From the NCBI GenBank assembly GCA_963575745.1, contig CAUYUJ010004581.1:197967-261966 (forward strand): DNA of 64,000 nt. The letters are read 5' to 3'. The notes under the pieces are model-generated. The model did no database searches. It was not told the origin of the DNA and saw only the letters and a list, made by a program, of their open reading frames with translations. Origin of the DNA: Prorocentrum cordatum. Its lineage: Eukaryota > Sar > Dinophyceae > Prorocentrales > Prorocentraceae. A program made the translations under genes and the position numbers. Of the stretch, positions 40,380-50,790 are shown in pieces; the first letter of the stretch is position 1, and every line of letters starts with the position of its first letter.

Positions 40380-41374
40380 CAACTCATGGCGCCCCATCGA
40401 CTGCAAGCCTATCGGGGTCGGGGATCCCACCAAGAGCGGCCCCTTTCTTTGCAAACGCAGCTGCCGCTCGATCCCCTGAGAACTCGAGCCTACTGGGCTC
40501 GCCGTTAGCAGCATCTCGCACGGTGGAATGGGCGGGGGCCTTGCGCCACGAGACCCCATCGAACTTATCGCGCACGTGCTGCCACAAGTGAGGCCGAGCA
40601 TCATCTTCCCGCCGCCCTGCGAACGTCAGGGCTGACCACGTCCCTTCTCTAGGGGGAAAACAAACCTACCTCGCTTTTGACCACCCTCGCTTCCAAGAGA
40701 TACCAAACGATGCCAAACTACGGCCTGTGCGGGCCAGGCCGCTTGACGAGGAGGCGCGTGGTATGACTTGGTTTTGCCTGGAAGCGAATGCGGGGTAGGT
40801 AATTCACGCTCTGATGAAAACCACGTTCGAAACGACGGTGGCACATGGTCCCAGGGGCGGCCTGGCGGGCCGGGCGCACGGGGGAAACATCCTGACAGGC
40901 ATCGCGAAACCTCTGCTGACGCCAATGCCGATTCGCAATGAGGCTGCGCAAACAATGCCGGCAGTGATCCGACCAGGTGGGTGAACTCTGCCTCGAGAGG
41001 AGATCGAGCGCAGGTTTGAGGCACATCGGGCCTCTCCACTCAGGCCCAAAATCACTCTGCCGATCCTGCTCATCGATAACGACGGCCTCCTCACACGCCT
41101 CCCGAACGCGAGGACAGAAACAGGCGCGAGAGAACTCATCTAGGCTCCACGCTCTACCTGCTTGGTCAATCAAAACTGCAGTGGGAACATCCAGCCGCCA
41201 ACCTATGCGACCAGGCGAGAGCACGCGAGCCGCCGCGGGTTGCTTAGCCGAGCTCCACGGCTTCGCCTTGTAGGCCGTCTGGGGCGCATCTTCGAAAGCC
41301 GACTGGGGCACCTGCTTGGAGACGGTGCGATGCCGCTCAAACGAGACGAACGTCTTGGCGGCATCCACCGCCAC
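40380..41374 (-). pseudogene. LINE zinc knuckle and RNase H end, relic
   Basis: Minus-strand pieces GWRLDVPTAVLIDQAGRAW (about 41200), HWRQQRFRDACQDV (about 40930) and a degenerate knuckle GTMCHRRFERGF (about 40840) are followed, in a different frame at 40587-40384, by VSWRKAPAHST and GDRAAAAFAKKGAALGG, the C-terminal box of RNase H (GN..AD..AK..GA in relatives; Asn to Asp and Asp to Ala here). The first half of the RNase H is not readable. 39575-40380 is a GC-rich tail without a clear domain. Confidence 0.5.
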
Positions 41375-41499
41375 ATAAACAAAAAGGTCTCGCTGCGGGG
41401 CCCCAGAGAAGAGGAAGGTGAGGCCAGGGGAAGACCCGGGCTGAAGGGGGCCGAAGGACCTGGCCGAGGCAACTCTGAGGGCCCTAAGGGCCGAGTTCC

Positions 41500-42943
41500 C
41501 TAGACCATTGATGTGCGCCCCCCGCGCGGCCTTAGCGACTGGCCCAGCCCTGCGCGCCCGAGAAGCCCCCCCCCCCCCCCAATCCTGGAGAGCCGAGTCG
41601 CCGAGGCCGACGCGGCTGAGAGGCGCTGATTCTGCACAGGCAAGCGGCGCGCTCTGCCATCAGAAGCGCCACCGCCCAAGTCACGATGGGCGCTGGCCAG
41701 AAAGCTCTCGCCGAGTGGCCAGCCCTCATCGCCAAGCAAGGCCTCCGGCAGCTCTTGGCATGAACAGGGGAAGCACGTCTCGGCCAGGTTGAGCGGCAGG
41801 CCCAGCTTCTCCATCTCGGTCGAGACGGTCACCGTAGTCCTGACGAGCTGCTGTGCCACCGTACGCAGCGTGCCAACCGCGTGGATCTTCAAGTCGTCCA
41901 CAAGGTTCAGCGACCGACGCGCTGGCGTATCAATCGCCACAGTTCTGAGAACGCACGAGCTTCACGATGCCAGTCGCGCAGCTGCGGCCAGCGATGCCCG
42001 TGCCATTCGGCAGCACTTGCCGAGAGGTAGCCCCGAGCCAGCGGGCCCTCCGCGGTCCTCGGTCCACCGCGCACAGGCACTTCAGCAGCTGCTCGTCGAA
42101 GCCGCAGTGCCTGCCAGCTGCGCGCGTGGCAGCGTGAGAAATGTTATCGTGGAGCTTCCGCGCATCGTAGTACAACGTGCCACTGACGAAGTTGCGCCTC
42201 TTCGCGTGGACCAACAACAGGTTGTGGACGTAGGCCGCGCGAGCCGCGGCGGTGTCGCCAGACTTGCCCCAGAAGAAGCTGGCGTCCACGCTGACCTCCC
42301 ACGCGCGGACAAGAGGCTGCCGAATTCTGGACCACACTCGGGGCCATGAGGCCAAAAACCCAAACGGCTTGCGCCCGACATCAGGGGGCGCCTTCGGGGT
42401 GAACACCATCATAGTGGCCCAGAGCTCAGGAACGCTCGCCATCCTCTCGGACTCGCCAAGGATGGCCGCGAAGCGCGAGACCATCGCGTCCGAGGGCTCG
42501 TCCAAGGGCCTTGGGCGGAAGTTGTCCCAGCCAAGCCCTTTGCGTCGGCCAAACTAGAGCGTCGCCGCGCGAACTTGCTTCGCACTGATCGGCCCCAGCG
42601 CGTGCTCCACCTGCCAGGGCGCCGCTGGAGGCTCCAGAGCCCTGGCATCTTTCGCCCAGAGCGGCAGCCACTTCTGCAGCACGGCCTCCACAGCCAGCGA
42701 GCCAACTTGCGGCAGCGCCTCGATATCCTCTGGAAAGACAACGGGCTGCGGCTCGATTACTTTCGGCTTGATGAGCTTGTGCGCTATGCGTCCAGGCCCA
42801 GCAAAAGCCGATCTGCGAAACTCACGCCATAGCTTCGCCTTAGCCGCCGCGTCAGCTCGCCTGCGCACGGCTAGCTCAGCGACCAGGAGCTGCGAGAACC
42901 ATGGCGCCAAAGGGCTGTCTCTCTTTCTGCCAAGCCGAGCCAC
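41500..42943 (-). pseudogene. LINE ORF2 reverse transcriptase, frame-shifted
   Basis: A pre-RT linker (RRSAFAGPGRIAHKLIKPKV, about 42820) is followed by DEPSDAMVSRFAAIL, VPELWATMMVFTPKAP, GFLASWPRVWSRIRQPLVRAW, and SGTLYYDARKLHDNI (motif A, Asp kept) at 42505-42170. LLKCLCAVDRGPRRARW and NGTGIAGRSCATGIV (motif B) follow. After a second frame change near 41940, LNLVDDLKIHAVG carries motif C (VDD), then a thumb with LGLPLNLAETCF and HRDLGGGASDGRARR. The order is complete, and both catalytic Asp of motif C remain. Two frameshifts prevent expression as one protein. Confidence 0.72.
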
Positions 42944-44832
42944 CTATCAACGGCCACGACTCCCAAGGCCTCGGCTCCACTGACAGCGGCTGGAAGCGTT
43001 AGCTCATGAGCTTCAAGAATTTGAAAGAGGCGAGCACGAACCGCCTGCCGCTTGCCACGAGAGCCTCGAGCTGCGCGGCCCCATCGGAGCATAGCCTGCC
43101 AGATGCGGCAAAAGCTCCACCGGGCCTCCGGGCCCGAGGAGTCGTGATGCCGCTGACGCCGCGCTTGAACTTCCAGGAGAGGCTTCTCGACTCGTCGAAT
43201 GCCTTTACCACGCCCACGGTGCAAATGCGCAGCCGTAACATCAACTTGCCGTGCTCGCATCAGCGCCGACTCAGCCAGGTGAAACCACCGAGCAGAGGCC
43301 ACCTGAATACAAGAAATGTGCTCCATTAGCTCTGCATGTTCAAGCTGGGACTCAGCAGCCGGCTGCGGCAAAACAACTTCATCGCCCTTGGCCACCCGTT
43401 TCGGGCGTCGAGTGCCCTCTACCCACACGGTCGGCCGATGCCATATCTGCCCGCGGGAGCAGCGCGCCCGGTCGCGCGTCCCTGCAGGAGTTCCAGCGTA
43501 GGCGAGAGGCGTTTGCACAAAGTGCGCGAGCGAGCGCGACATCGCGAAGTAGTCGAACTCGTGATCACCGCAAGTCGGCATGCCAGCATTCACGACGATG
43601 GCGTCCACCTCCTCGCACCAATCGCTGTCCTGCAACTCTTGCGTTTCAATGTTCCAATCAGCCCCTATGATGATGGGAGTCGGGTGCTGACGACCGACGT
43701 TGCTGGCCACTGCTGACAGGAGCGCCAGGTTGTCCCCCGTTAAGCCGATCGACGTGACCACGTAAGGGGACATCGCCAATCGCACCGAGCCGTCTCCAAG
43801 ACGCAGCCTCCTGGCCGCGATTCGGTGGCCCCGCTCATCAGGGGCAGGGATGCCGCCAACGACGCCAATGTGCATGCCTACGCAGATGCCCGCACCACCA
43901 GAGACGGCAAGGCGATCAGACCCTGTGCACCGCGGCGGGCCCAACGCCAAGTGGCGACTCTGGCTGAGGCACCGCTGCCGCGCGCCACCAGCCACCTCCA
44001 GGTCGGGGAGCCTCGTCTCCTGGATGAAAGCCACGTCGAACCTGCGTCCCGCCGCCGCGTTCCATTCCAATGCAGATCTAGCCCCTTGCCACGTGTCACC
44101 GTCGAACGCGACGAGGCGCAGGGAGTCCGATCGCGCGTCCAACGGCGCGGGAACCAACTAAGCAAGAGAGATCGCGAGCGAGCCGCTGCCCTGCTGCTCG
44201 CCATCATCCGCGCCGCTGCCTTTGACGAGTTCCAGCGACGGGTCACTAACATCAGTGTCGCAAAGATCCTGTGCAGGGCCGGGCTGCCCCGCAACGTCGG
44301 AGGGGGCCGAGGGCTCCGCGGTGCCAGCCGCCACTGCGGTAGGGCGGGTGTCGGGTCCACGCCTCGCGAAGAGGGGCTCTCCGACGCACGGGCCCGCGCC
44401 TCCAAAAGGAAGGGGCGCGCCGTCGCCCGCAAGGCTGGCCTCCACTGGGCAATCGGGTCCACGCCTCACGAAGAGGACTCGCCGACGTTCGGGCCCACGC
44501 CTCCAGCGGGGAGGGACGCGCCGACGCCCGAGGCGAGGAACAGGCGCCGTGGAGCCTGGGCCCGCTGCGCTGACCCTGCCGCGGCGCGTGGGCAGCCCCC
44601 AGGGGTGAACAGAACATCTCCGCGAGATTGTCCAGCATCCGCCAGTGTTCATTGACGCAGGCAGATTCCAAATCCAGCGACCAGCCCAGGAGGCCAAGTC
44701 GCCCTCCATGATGATCCCCCCCTGGTTGGGGTCAGGCAGGGGAGGCCTGGCCAGTCCAGGGGGCGGCAACCCCACGTCCCTGGGCTGGTTGTCAAAAAAG
44801 CCTGACAAGTCGAGGCGCTGCCAGTCGCTCAT
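42871..44832 (-). pseudogene. LINE ORF2 N-terminal part with endonuclease; one in-frame stop
   Basis: ATG at 44832 (MSDWQRLDLSGFFDNQP) starts 49 bases after the ORF1 stop. The frame is open to 42871 except for one TAG at 44158-44160. A ~100-bp internal duplication (GGGTCCACGCCTC..GAAGAGG words) lies at 44346-44530. The endonuclease follows: LVAFDGDTW, DVAFIQETRLP (catalytic Glu), SGGAGICVG, TPIIIGADWNIETQEL (D-x-N), and EFDYFAMSRSLA. It would nick target DNA. After a linker with VWVEGTRRPKRV the frame shifts near 42900 into the RT part. If the TAG is read through, protein up to RT is possible. Confidence 0.7.
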
Positions 44833-44880
44833 CGTAATGAAGTAGAAGCCACAATGATCATTAGCAGCGAGGCCAAGGTC

Positions 44881-45717
44881 TTACATAAGCGAAAAGGCCA
44901 GGCTGGCCTGGCCTTGGGGCCTGCCAAAGGCACACCGCAGCTGAGAGTAAAGGGCACGAGCTGCTTTATCACCTTCGGGGGCTGACACTCCCCCTGCAGC
45001 AATCTCGGCACGCATCTGCTCCAGGCTGGGGCCAGGGGCAGCCGCCGCGGGCAGCGCTGGGTCTGCAGCCGCTGAGCCGCCCTCCGGCGCTGTGGCCGCT
45101 GCGCCCGCCAGCGCCTGCCCAACCGGCGCCTCGAGGCGCACCAGTGCTTGCTGCGAGCAGTGCGGGGCCCGCTCGCGCAGCTGGACGGCGAACTGCGACA
45201 AGTCGGGCACCTGGACGCCAAGCTCGTCCAAGCCCTGCACCAGCAGCTGCCGCACCTTCTCCGAGTCGAGTTGCAATCTGGGCGCCACTGCTGTCCCGCC
45301 TTGCGAGGGCGCCGCCGTTGCCAACACCACGCTCTGAGCAGCCATCGCGGCTTGCTGGGCCTTGAGGCGCCCAAGGATCTGCTCGTTCTCCTGGACTCGG
45401 AGATTGGCCTGCTCAGCGGCCTGCTTCGCGGCCACCACGCGCCCACGGCAAGTCTCCGGGTGCTTCTTGCCTTTGACCAGCTGGCGCTCGGTCTCGCCGA
45501 TCTTGTGCAAGAGGGCGCGGAGCCGAGTAGCGACAGGCTGGGCGTCGAGGGGCCGCTGCTCGAGCACCTGCCGCTCAGCCCGCAAGTACCCTTGGAGCTT
45601 GGACCAAGTCGGGCCGTCAAGGCTGGCGATGGTACGGAGCTCCACCTCGATCGCCGCCAGGCGGTCCTGGTCCGAGACAGCCTCGCACTCGTTGCCGACG
45701 TCCCACAGCATGGAACC

Positions 45718-45765
<48 letters not shown>

Positions 45766-46255
45766 CGCCTTCTTGAGCTCGCCCTCAAGACGCTTGACAT
45801 GCGCCTGGTACTTGGCGACGAGACCTCCATCCCCTGCCGAGGCGCCCGCGGGCTCCGACTTCTTGAGCCAGGGCGCCCGCTTGGACGGCACGGCTGGAGC
45901 GGCGTTGCCTCCGAAGCAGACAATCCTTCGCGAGGCCGCAGCTGAAGCACTTCCTGTTCTCCGCGAAGTTGAGAAAAGGGCTGGCCAGACTTCGGGCGGC
46001 GGCAGGTCTTGCAGTGCCACTTCTGGGGCTCTCCATCCTCCTCCTCCTCCTCCTCCTCCTCCTCCTCCTCCTCCTCCTCCTCCTCCTCCCTTGCGACACA
46101 GGAGGGGCTCGCCAAGCCGCACGGCGCACCGAGGACCCCCGCGTGGGCTGCTGATCCCTCGGAGCCCGCGGGACCCCAGAAGCAACTGGAGGACTGCCGC
46201 GGACGAGCGGCATCCCTTCAAGCACGGAGGCGCGGAGCCCCCCAGGTGCAAGCAT
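44881..46255 (-). pseudogene. LINE ORF1: zinc finger, poly-Gln, coiled coil
   Basis: ATG at 46255 follows the leader with no spacer. Three frames are needed, changing around the expanded (TCC)n at 46030-46090. Pieces are KWHCKTC (about 46020) and NFAENRKCFSCG (about 45955), which together make a RanBP2-type C2-C2 zinc finger (W-x-C-x2-C...N...C-x2-C). Then KYQAHVKRLEGELKKAK precedes about 15 Gln (CAG repeat near 45720-45766). Next is a long helical, heptad-like region (LAAIEVELRTIASL to QENEQILGRLKAQQ, about 45670-45350), then an Ala/Pro-rich tail ending at 44881. It resembles LINE ORF1 proteins that bind RNA and form coiled-coil oligomers. The 585-codon frame that includes the coiled coil is otherwise intact. 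Confidence 0.65.
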
Positions 46256-46277
46256 CTCGAGCCAAAATGGCTACGGA
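46256..46277 (-). other. DinoSL relic at LINE 5' end
   Basis: 22 nt with a single difference from DinoSL (A20 to G, giving CTCGAG at the end; core CCGTAGCCATTTTGGCTC exact). It directly abuts ATG at 46255 on one side and (TCC)n on the other. A leader in genomic DNA at the start of a retroelement shows that a trans-spliced RNA was reverse-transcribed. Confidence 0.88.
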
Positions 46278-46308
<31 letters not shown>

Positions 46309-46495
46309 AGGAGGAGGAGGAGGAGGAGGAGGAGGAGGGAGGAGGAGGAGGGGGAGAGGAGGAGGAGGAGGAGGGAGGAGGAGGAGGAGGAGAGGAGGAG
46401 GAGGAGGAGGAGGAGGAGGGAGGAGGAGGAGGAGGAGGAGGAGGAGGAGGAGGAGGAGGAGGAGGAGGAGGAGGAGAAGGAGGAGGAGGAGGCCG
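46278..46495. repeat. (GGA)n tract = (TCC)n upstream of LINE leader
   Basis: Over 200 bp of GGA with occasional GAGA slips on the plus strand. Confidence 0.95.
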
Positions 46496-47125
46496 TGCCG
46501 CCTCCTGGGAGGCGCCGCGCCTCGGAGCGACCTCTCCCGTGCGAGGCGGGCGGCCCCCCCCGGAAGTGCGGGCTCGGGCCGCCCGCCTCGCCCAACGGCG
46601 CAGACGATACGGTCAGCCCCTGTAAGGACGCACGGCATCGGCGGCGAGCGAGAGGTTCGAAGGCCTCGGCCGTGTTCGTCGGTTCTCGGCGGTTGTCTTG
46701 CCTCGGGATGCGTTCCAGCGCCTGCGCCCCGCCGAGAGCGTTCCGGGGGTGCCAGGATCGTCCCGAACGGCCCCCAGGGACCCGAGGTATGACGGCGCGC
46801 CCAGGGGAAGGGCGAGGAGAGGGCCTTCTCGGACGGCGGCAGGACTTCCCAGAAGTCCGCGCGCCTCCCGAGGAGAGTCTTGCGTCCTCAGGGAAAGCTT
46901 CGAAAACTTCTCAGAAGGCCGGGGGGACATCTGGACCCTGAGAAGGCCCGCCCCTTTTCGCTTCCCCCTCTGGGCTCGCCGCCGACGAGAAGGATGCGAG
47001 GGCCTTGGAAGGCCATGTCGACACTCTGCGAGCGGGGCGCGGCCAGCGAAAGCGGAAACGGATGGGCCGAAGGGGAAGGAGGCAATGGCACCCTCGGAAA
47101 GTCGCTCATCCTTACTAGTTATTGG
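46496..47125. other. No recognisable gene; includes a 16-bp perfect inverted repeat
   Basis: GCGAGGCGGGCGGCCC at 46541-46556 pairs perfectly with 46576-46591 across 19 bases. Open frames on both strands at 46620-47130 match nothing I recognise. Confidence 0.45.
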
Positions 47126-47289
47126 GTCGGGCATGTCCCCCTACAGGCGAATTCTGGCGGAACAATTAGAAATAGCCCCAAACATGTTCACAAAAATGGT
47201 CAACAATCATGGCCAAACATAAACAAGAATAGTCCACCGACGATTTCTAAATTATTTTTGAATATCTCCTGTCGAGGGACAAGCCCGAC
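47126..47289. mobile_element. 164-bp MITE-like element with imperfect ~30-bp TIRs
   Basis: The left end GTCGGGCATGTCCCCCTACA and the right end, inverted, GTCGGGCTTGTCCCTCGACA share about 75% identity over about 30 bp. The AT-rich core lacks coding capacity. The left end closely matches 25106-25135 (GGGCAATGCCCCCTGCAGGC) and the right end matches 26010-26045, so this is a family. No clear target duplication. Confidence 0.55.
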
Positions 47290-47428
47290 TTGATACTACG
47301 TGCGCGGGTCGACTGTGCACCAGCCTGCAGCGATCCTGGCCGGGCCGATCCCTGGGCCCAAGGTGCGGCGGAGCCCTCCCTTCCTGCCTCCCCTCGGAGG
47401 CGTGCACGCCGATCGATCCTGGGCGGAG

Positions 47429-47548
47429 GCAGAGGAGGAGGAGGAGGAGGAGGAGGAGGAGGAGGAGGAGGAGGAGGAGGAGGAGGAGGAGGAGGAGGAG
47501 GGATGAGGAGGAGGAGGAGGAGGCGGAGGCGGAGGAGGAGGAGGAGGA
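47429..47548. repeat. (GGA)n microsatellite
   Basis: Near-pure GGA, 120 bp. Confidence 0.93.
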
Positions 47549-47984
47549 AAACTCTGGAGACTCTGGATGACGACGAGGCGTGCCGAGAACGTGATACTGG
47601 TGGTTGGCACCCCCCGACCCTGGGGAACAAGGGTGGGGACTGCCCCGCCCCTCCTCTCCCGCGAGGCGTTCCCGCCCCCCTCCAGTAGGGTGTGTGCTTG
47701 CCCTGCGATCGTCCAATTACTGGACGCCCCGACCCAGGGGGCGTCGGTGGAGGCCGCACGCACGGGTTGTCAACACGGCAGTGTGCTGACAACAAATGTC
47801 GCTCAAATTAAAATTGCGTCGGATGCTGGCTTTGCCCGCATCGCAACCTCGCACAGACGGAGGTGGCCCAGCAACGCTTTTCCGGAACATGGGAATGTTC
47901 GCCAGCGCGGACCCTAAACAGGAAGTTGTTGCAATGTGGATGTGTAAGCCATGTGGAACGAGCTGAGTGGTGTAAGCTAAAGGC

Positions 47985-48470
47985 GGCCACGAGGAGGCCA
48001 CGGGCGGCAACGTGGCGGAACCTCGCCAGAGCCACACATCGCACGAAGCAGCCACGAGTAGGAAGGGGCGAAAACGTGACGAAACCTCGCCAGAGCCACC
48101 GTGAGCACGAGGCGCCCACGAGGCGGCCACGAGGCAGCAACGTGGAGAAGCCTCGCCGGAACCACCAAGCGCACGAGGCGGCACGAAGCGGCCAGGGGCG
48201 GAACGTGGAGGAACCTCTCCGGACCCACCCAGCGCACGAGGCGGCCACGAGGCGGCAAGATGAAGAGAACTCCCGACGGGCCCACCCGGCGCACGAAGCG
48301 GCCACGAGGCGGCCGCGGGTGGCGAACTCCCGCGGGGCCCGCCCAGCGCACGAAGCGGCCACGAGGAGGCCACGGGCGGCAGCGTGGCGAAGCCTCGCCC
48401 GGCCCACCCGGCGCACGAAGCGGCCACGGGCGGCCACCTGGGAGATCCCCGCCGGACCCATCTGCCTCCT
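47985..48470 (+). repeat. ~60-bp GC-rich tandem repeat
   Basis: About seven units built from GCGCACGAAGCGGCCACGAG, GCGGCAACGTGG and AACCTCGCCAGACCCAC words. It runs directly into the first copy of the dispersed repeat at 48508. Confidence 0.8.
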
Positions 48471-48507
48471 CAGCGACGCAAGTAAGAGCCCCCAAGGTGA
48501 ACGTTTT

Positions 48508-48735
48508 TGCCTTCGGCGTCTCGACATTGGGTAGAAGGGGGGGGCAGGGGGGGGGGGGTCTGGCTCTGGACCTCTGCTTGGTGCGACTGTTTGGGACCGT
48601 GCGGCCTCTGGGGGACACACCACCCGCTCGGAAAAGGCGCCAAAAAACAGCCAAAATCTTCTCTATGGGGGGGGAGAGGGGAGGTTGCGAGGGCCCGCGC
48701 CGATCGGCAAAATAATGAATAAAAAACGGTCACAA
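48508..48735 (+). repeat. ~215-bp dispersed repeat, copy 1
   Basis: Carries TCGACATTGGG, a G run, CCTCTGCTTGGTGCGACTGT, GGCGCCAAAAAACAGCC, GGGCCCGCGCCGATCGGCAA and an A-rich end (AATAATGAATAAAAAACGG). Three copies lie in direct orientation within 2.3 kb. Confidence 0.85.
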
Positions 48736-49513
48736 ACGCAAGCACTGTCTGGTCAATAGCACTCGCATCCGGGGTCCCCCGTAACTCTGCGGCCTCGGCG
48801 GCAGAATCGGATCGCAAGGTCAATCGACCCTGATCTGACAGACCTGAACTGGCGACCTGAAATGACGCTCGCGCATGGTCCAGCGAGCCTGAATTGACGA
48901 CGGCCATGGGCGTTGAAGAATTGTCAGAACGACTCCGAGTTGACGACCTGTGTTGATGATATCGAACTGGTGAATCCGATTGGCTCATTATGTTGATCAG
49001 GATCCTTCCCTACGCGAAACCTATTCGTGGCACGAGCTTGACTGTTGATGGAAACGGCCGCACTTGACCATCCCAACAGTTCTTCAGCTCTCTTTGTATA
49101 TTATTGATTACCGAATGTTATCCACCACTGACTCGAGACCGTCATTGTCTTGAGGTTGCGTCTACTGGTCGTCGCCAATCTCGGCGTGTGAGCGCTCGCA
49201 AAATCATGCGTGATAACTGGCGCTATGTTTTCCAGCTGTGTTTTCCAAACTCGGTTTTCCGTGGGATGTCGTAGTGCAAGATCCACACACCACACAAGAC
49301 GGTCGGGGATGTGGCCCCTGAAAACAACCGAATGAACACGTTTGTTGGACAATGCTTTGCGACGAACTCGCTTTGTCAGAACAACTCGCACATGCTACCG
49401 AGCTGCGGCTCTGCAGTTCGGCGGCGTGGAGCTCACCAAGCGGAAACGCATCCCCGATCTCATGGCCTGGCCCTTTCTTACGATTCCACCTCCTTCCCCT
49501 CCACCTCCTCCTT
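48736..49513. other. Lower-GC spacer, no recognisable gene
   Basis: TGACCTG/TGACGACC words recur around 48820-48950. Otherwise unique-looking. Confidence 0.35.
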
Positions 49514-49725
49514 CGGCGTTTCGACAGTGGGCGAGGGGGGGGGATCTGGCTCCGGGCCTCTGCTTCGTGCGACTGTTTGCAACAGTGCGTCATATGGGGA
49601 AGGCTCCACCTGCTTGAGACAGTCGCCAAAACACAGCCGAACATCTACTCCAGGAGGGGGGAGGGGGGATCCGAGGTCCCGCGCCGATCGGAAAAGCAAT
49701 GAATCAGAAAACGATCACGTTCTCA
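49514..49725 (+). repeat. ~215-bp dispersed repeat, copy 2
   Basis: Same blocks as copy 1 (TCGACAGTGGG, CTCTGCTTCGTGCGACTGTT, CCGCGCCGATCGGAAAAGCA), with the same A-rich right end. Confidence 0.85.
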
Positions 49726-49926
49726 TACGAGGATCTCTCGGACGAGGCGAGACGCTGTCGGAGGAGGACGCGATGGTGAGCGGCAGGCGCGGGTTGGCCT
49801 CGCGGTGAGCGTGCTGACACCCATCGGGGTGGCCAGGCCGCAGGCTCGTGCCGTTCGTGCGCCGAGGGGTGCAACCAAAAGGAAGGCTGCACCGACTGGA
49901 AAAAGCAATTGCCGTGAAGGTAGTAA

Positions 49927-49970
49927 TCATCATCATCACCACTTCCACCACCATCATCATCATCATCACC

Positions 49971-50002
<32 letters not shown>

Positions 50003-50109
50003 CATCACCATCACCATCACCATCACCAGCACCATCACCATCACCATCACCACCATCATCATCATCATCATCATCGTCATCATCATCATCATCGTCGTGG
50101 TCGTCGTCG

Positions 50110-50142
<33 letters not shown>

Positions 50143-50205
50143 ACATAATCATCATCACCATCATCATCATCATCATCAGCATCATCATCATCGTCATCGT
50201 GTGTA

Positions 50206-50256
<51 letters not shown>

Positions 50257-50294
50257 ATCATCACCATCACCATCACCATCACCATCACCATCAC

Positions 50295-50384
<90 letters not shown>

Positions 50385-50385
50385 T
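49927..50385 (+). repeat. (CAT)n array, ~460 bp
   Basis: CAT with phases of CAC and CGT interruptions; a pure run lies at about 50300-50383. Met-, His-, Ile- or Asp-only open frames through it are artefacts. Confidence 0.95.
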
Positions 50386-50577
50386 GCCGTGGAAGGAAGT
50401 CGGCAGCTGAGGGCGGACCGGAACAGGAAACTCCTCCTCCCACTGCCTTGCTTGCCTCCCGCTCTCCCTCCGCCCTCACCTCGTCGTCTGCGCCCTCCTC
50501 ACCCAGCTCCTCCGCCAGAGCGTTCCTTCTCCGACCTTTTCATCTCAGCTCCTTCCGGGTGAACTTATTCTTTGTAG

Positions 50578-50790
50578 CGGTTCGACATTGGGCGGAAGGG
50601 GGGAGAGGGGGGGGGGCTCTGGCTCCGGACCTCTGCTTAGTGCGACTGTTTGTAACAGTGCGTCCTACGAGGAGAGACTTCACCTGCCCGAAACAGGCGC
50701 CCAAAACAGCCAAGATCTACTCTAGGGGGGGGGGGACGCGAGGGCCCGCGCCGATCGGCAAAACAATGAACAAAAAAAAGATCACCAGGC
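50578..50790 (+). repeat. ~215-bp dispersed repeat, copy 3
   Basis: Same blocks (TTCGACATTGGGCGGAAGG, CTCTGCTTAGTGCGACTGTT, CCGCGCCGATCGGCAAAACA) and an A-rich end (ATGAACAAAAAAAAGATC). Confidence 0.85.

Larger units (their letters stand above)
39575..46277 (-). mobile_element. Near full-length LINE with 5' spliced-leader relic
   Basis: From the leader relic (46277-46256) the minus strand gives ORF1 (zinc finger, poly-Gln, coiled coil), then ORF2 with endonuclease, RT, zinc knuckle and RNase H, ending near 40380 with about 800 bp of tail before the next (TCC)n. This 6.7-kb order is a complete LINE. Several frameshifts and one in-frame stop interrupt it. Start and end both lie next to (TCC)n tracts (46495-46278 and 39572-39472, minus strand). 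Confidence 0.8.

Noticed and set aside
46698-47222. 174-codon plus-strand protein-coding gene
   Set aside because: No recognisable domain, overlapping frames on both strands, and it runs into a MITE-like element.
49704-50384. Poly-Met/Asp and poly-His open frames
   Set aside because: Simple translation of a (CAT)n array.
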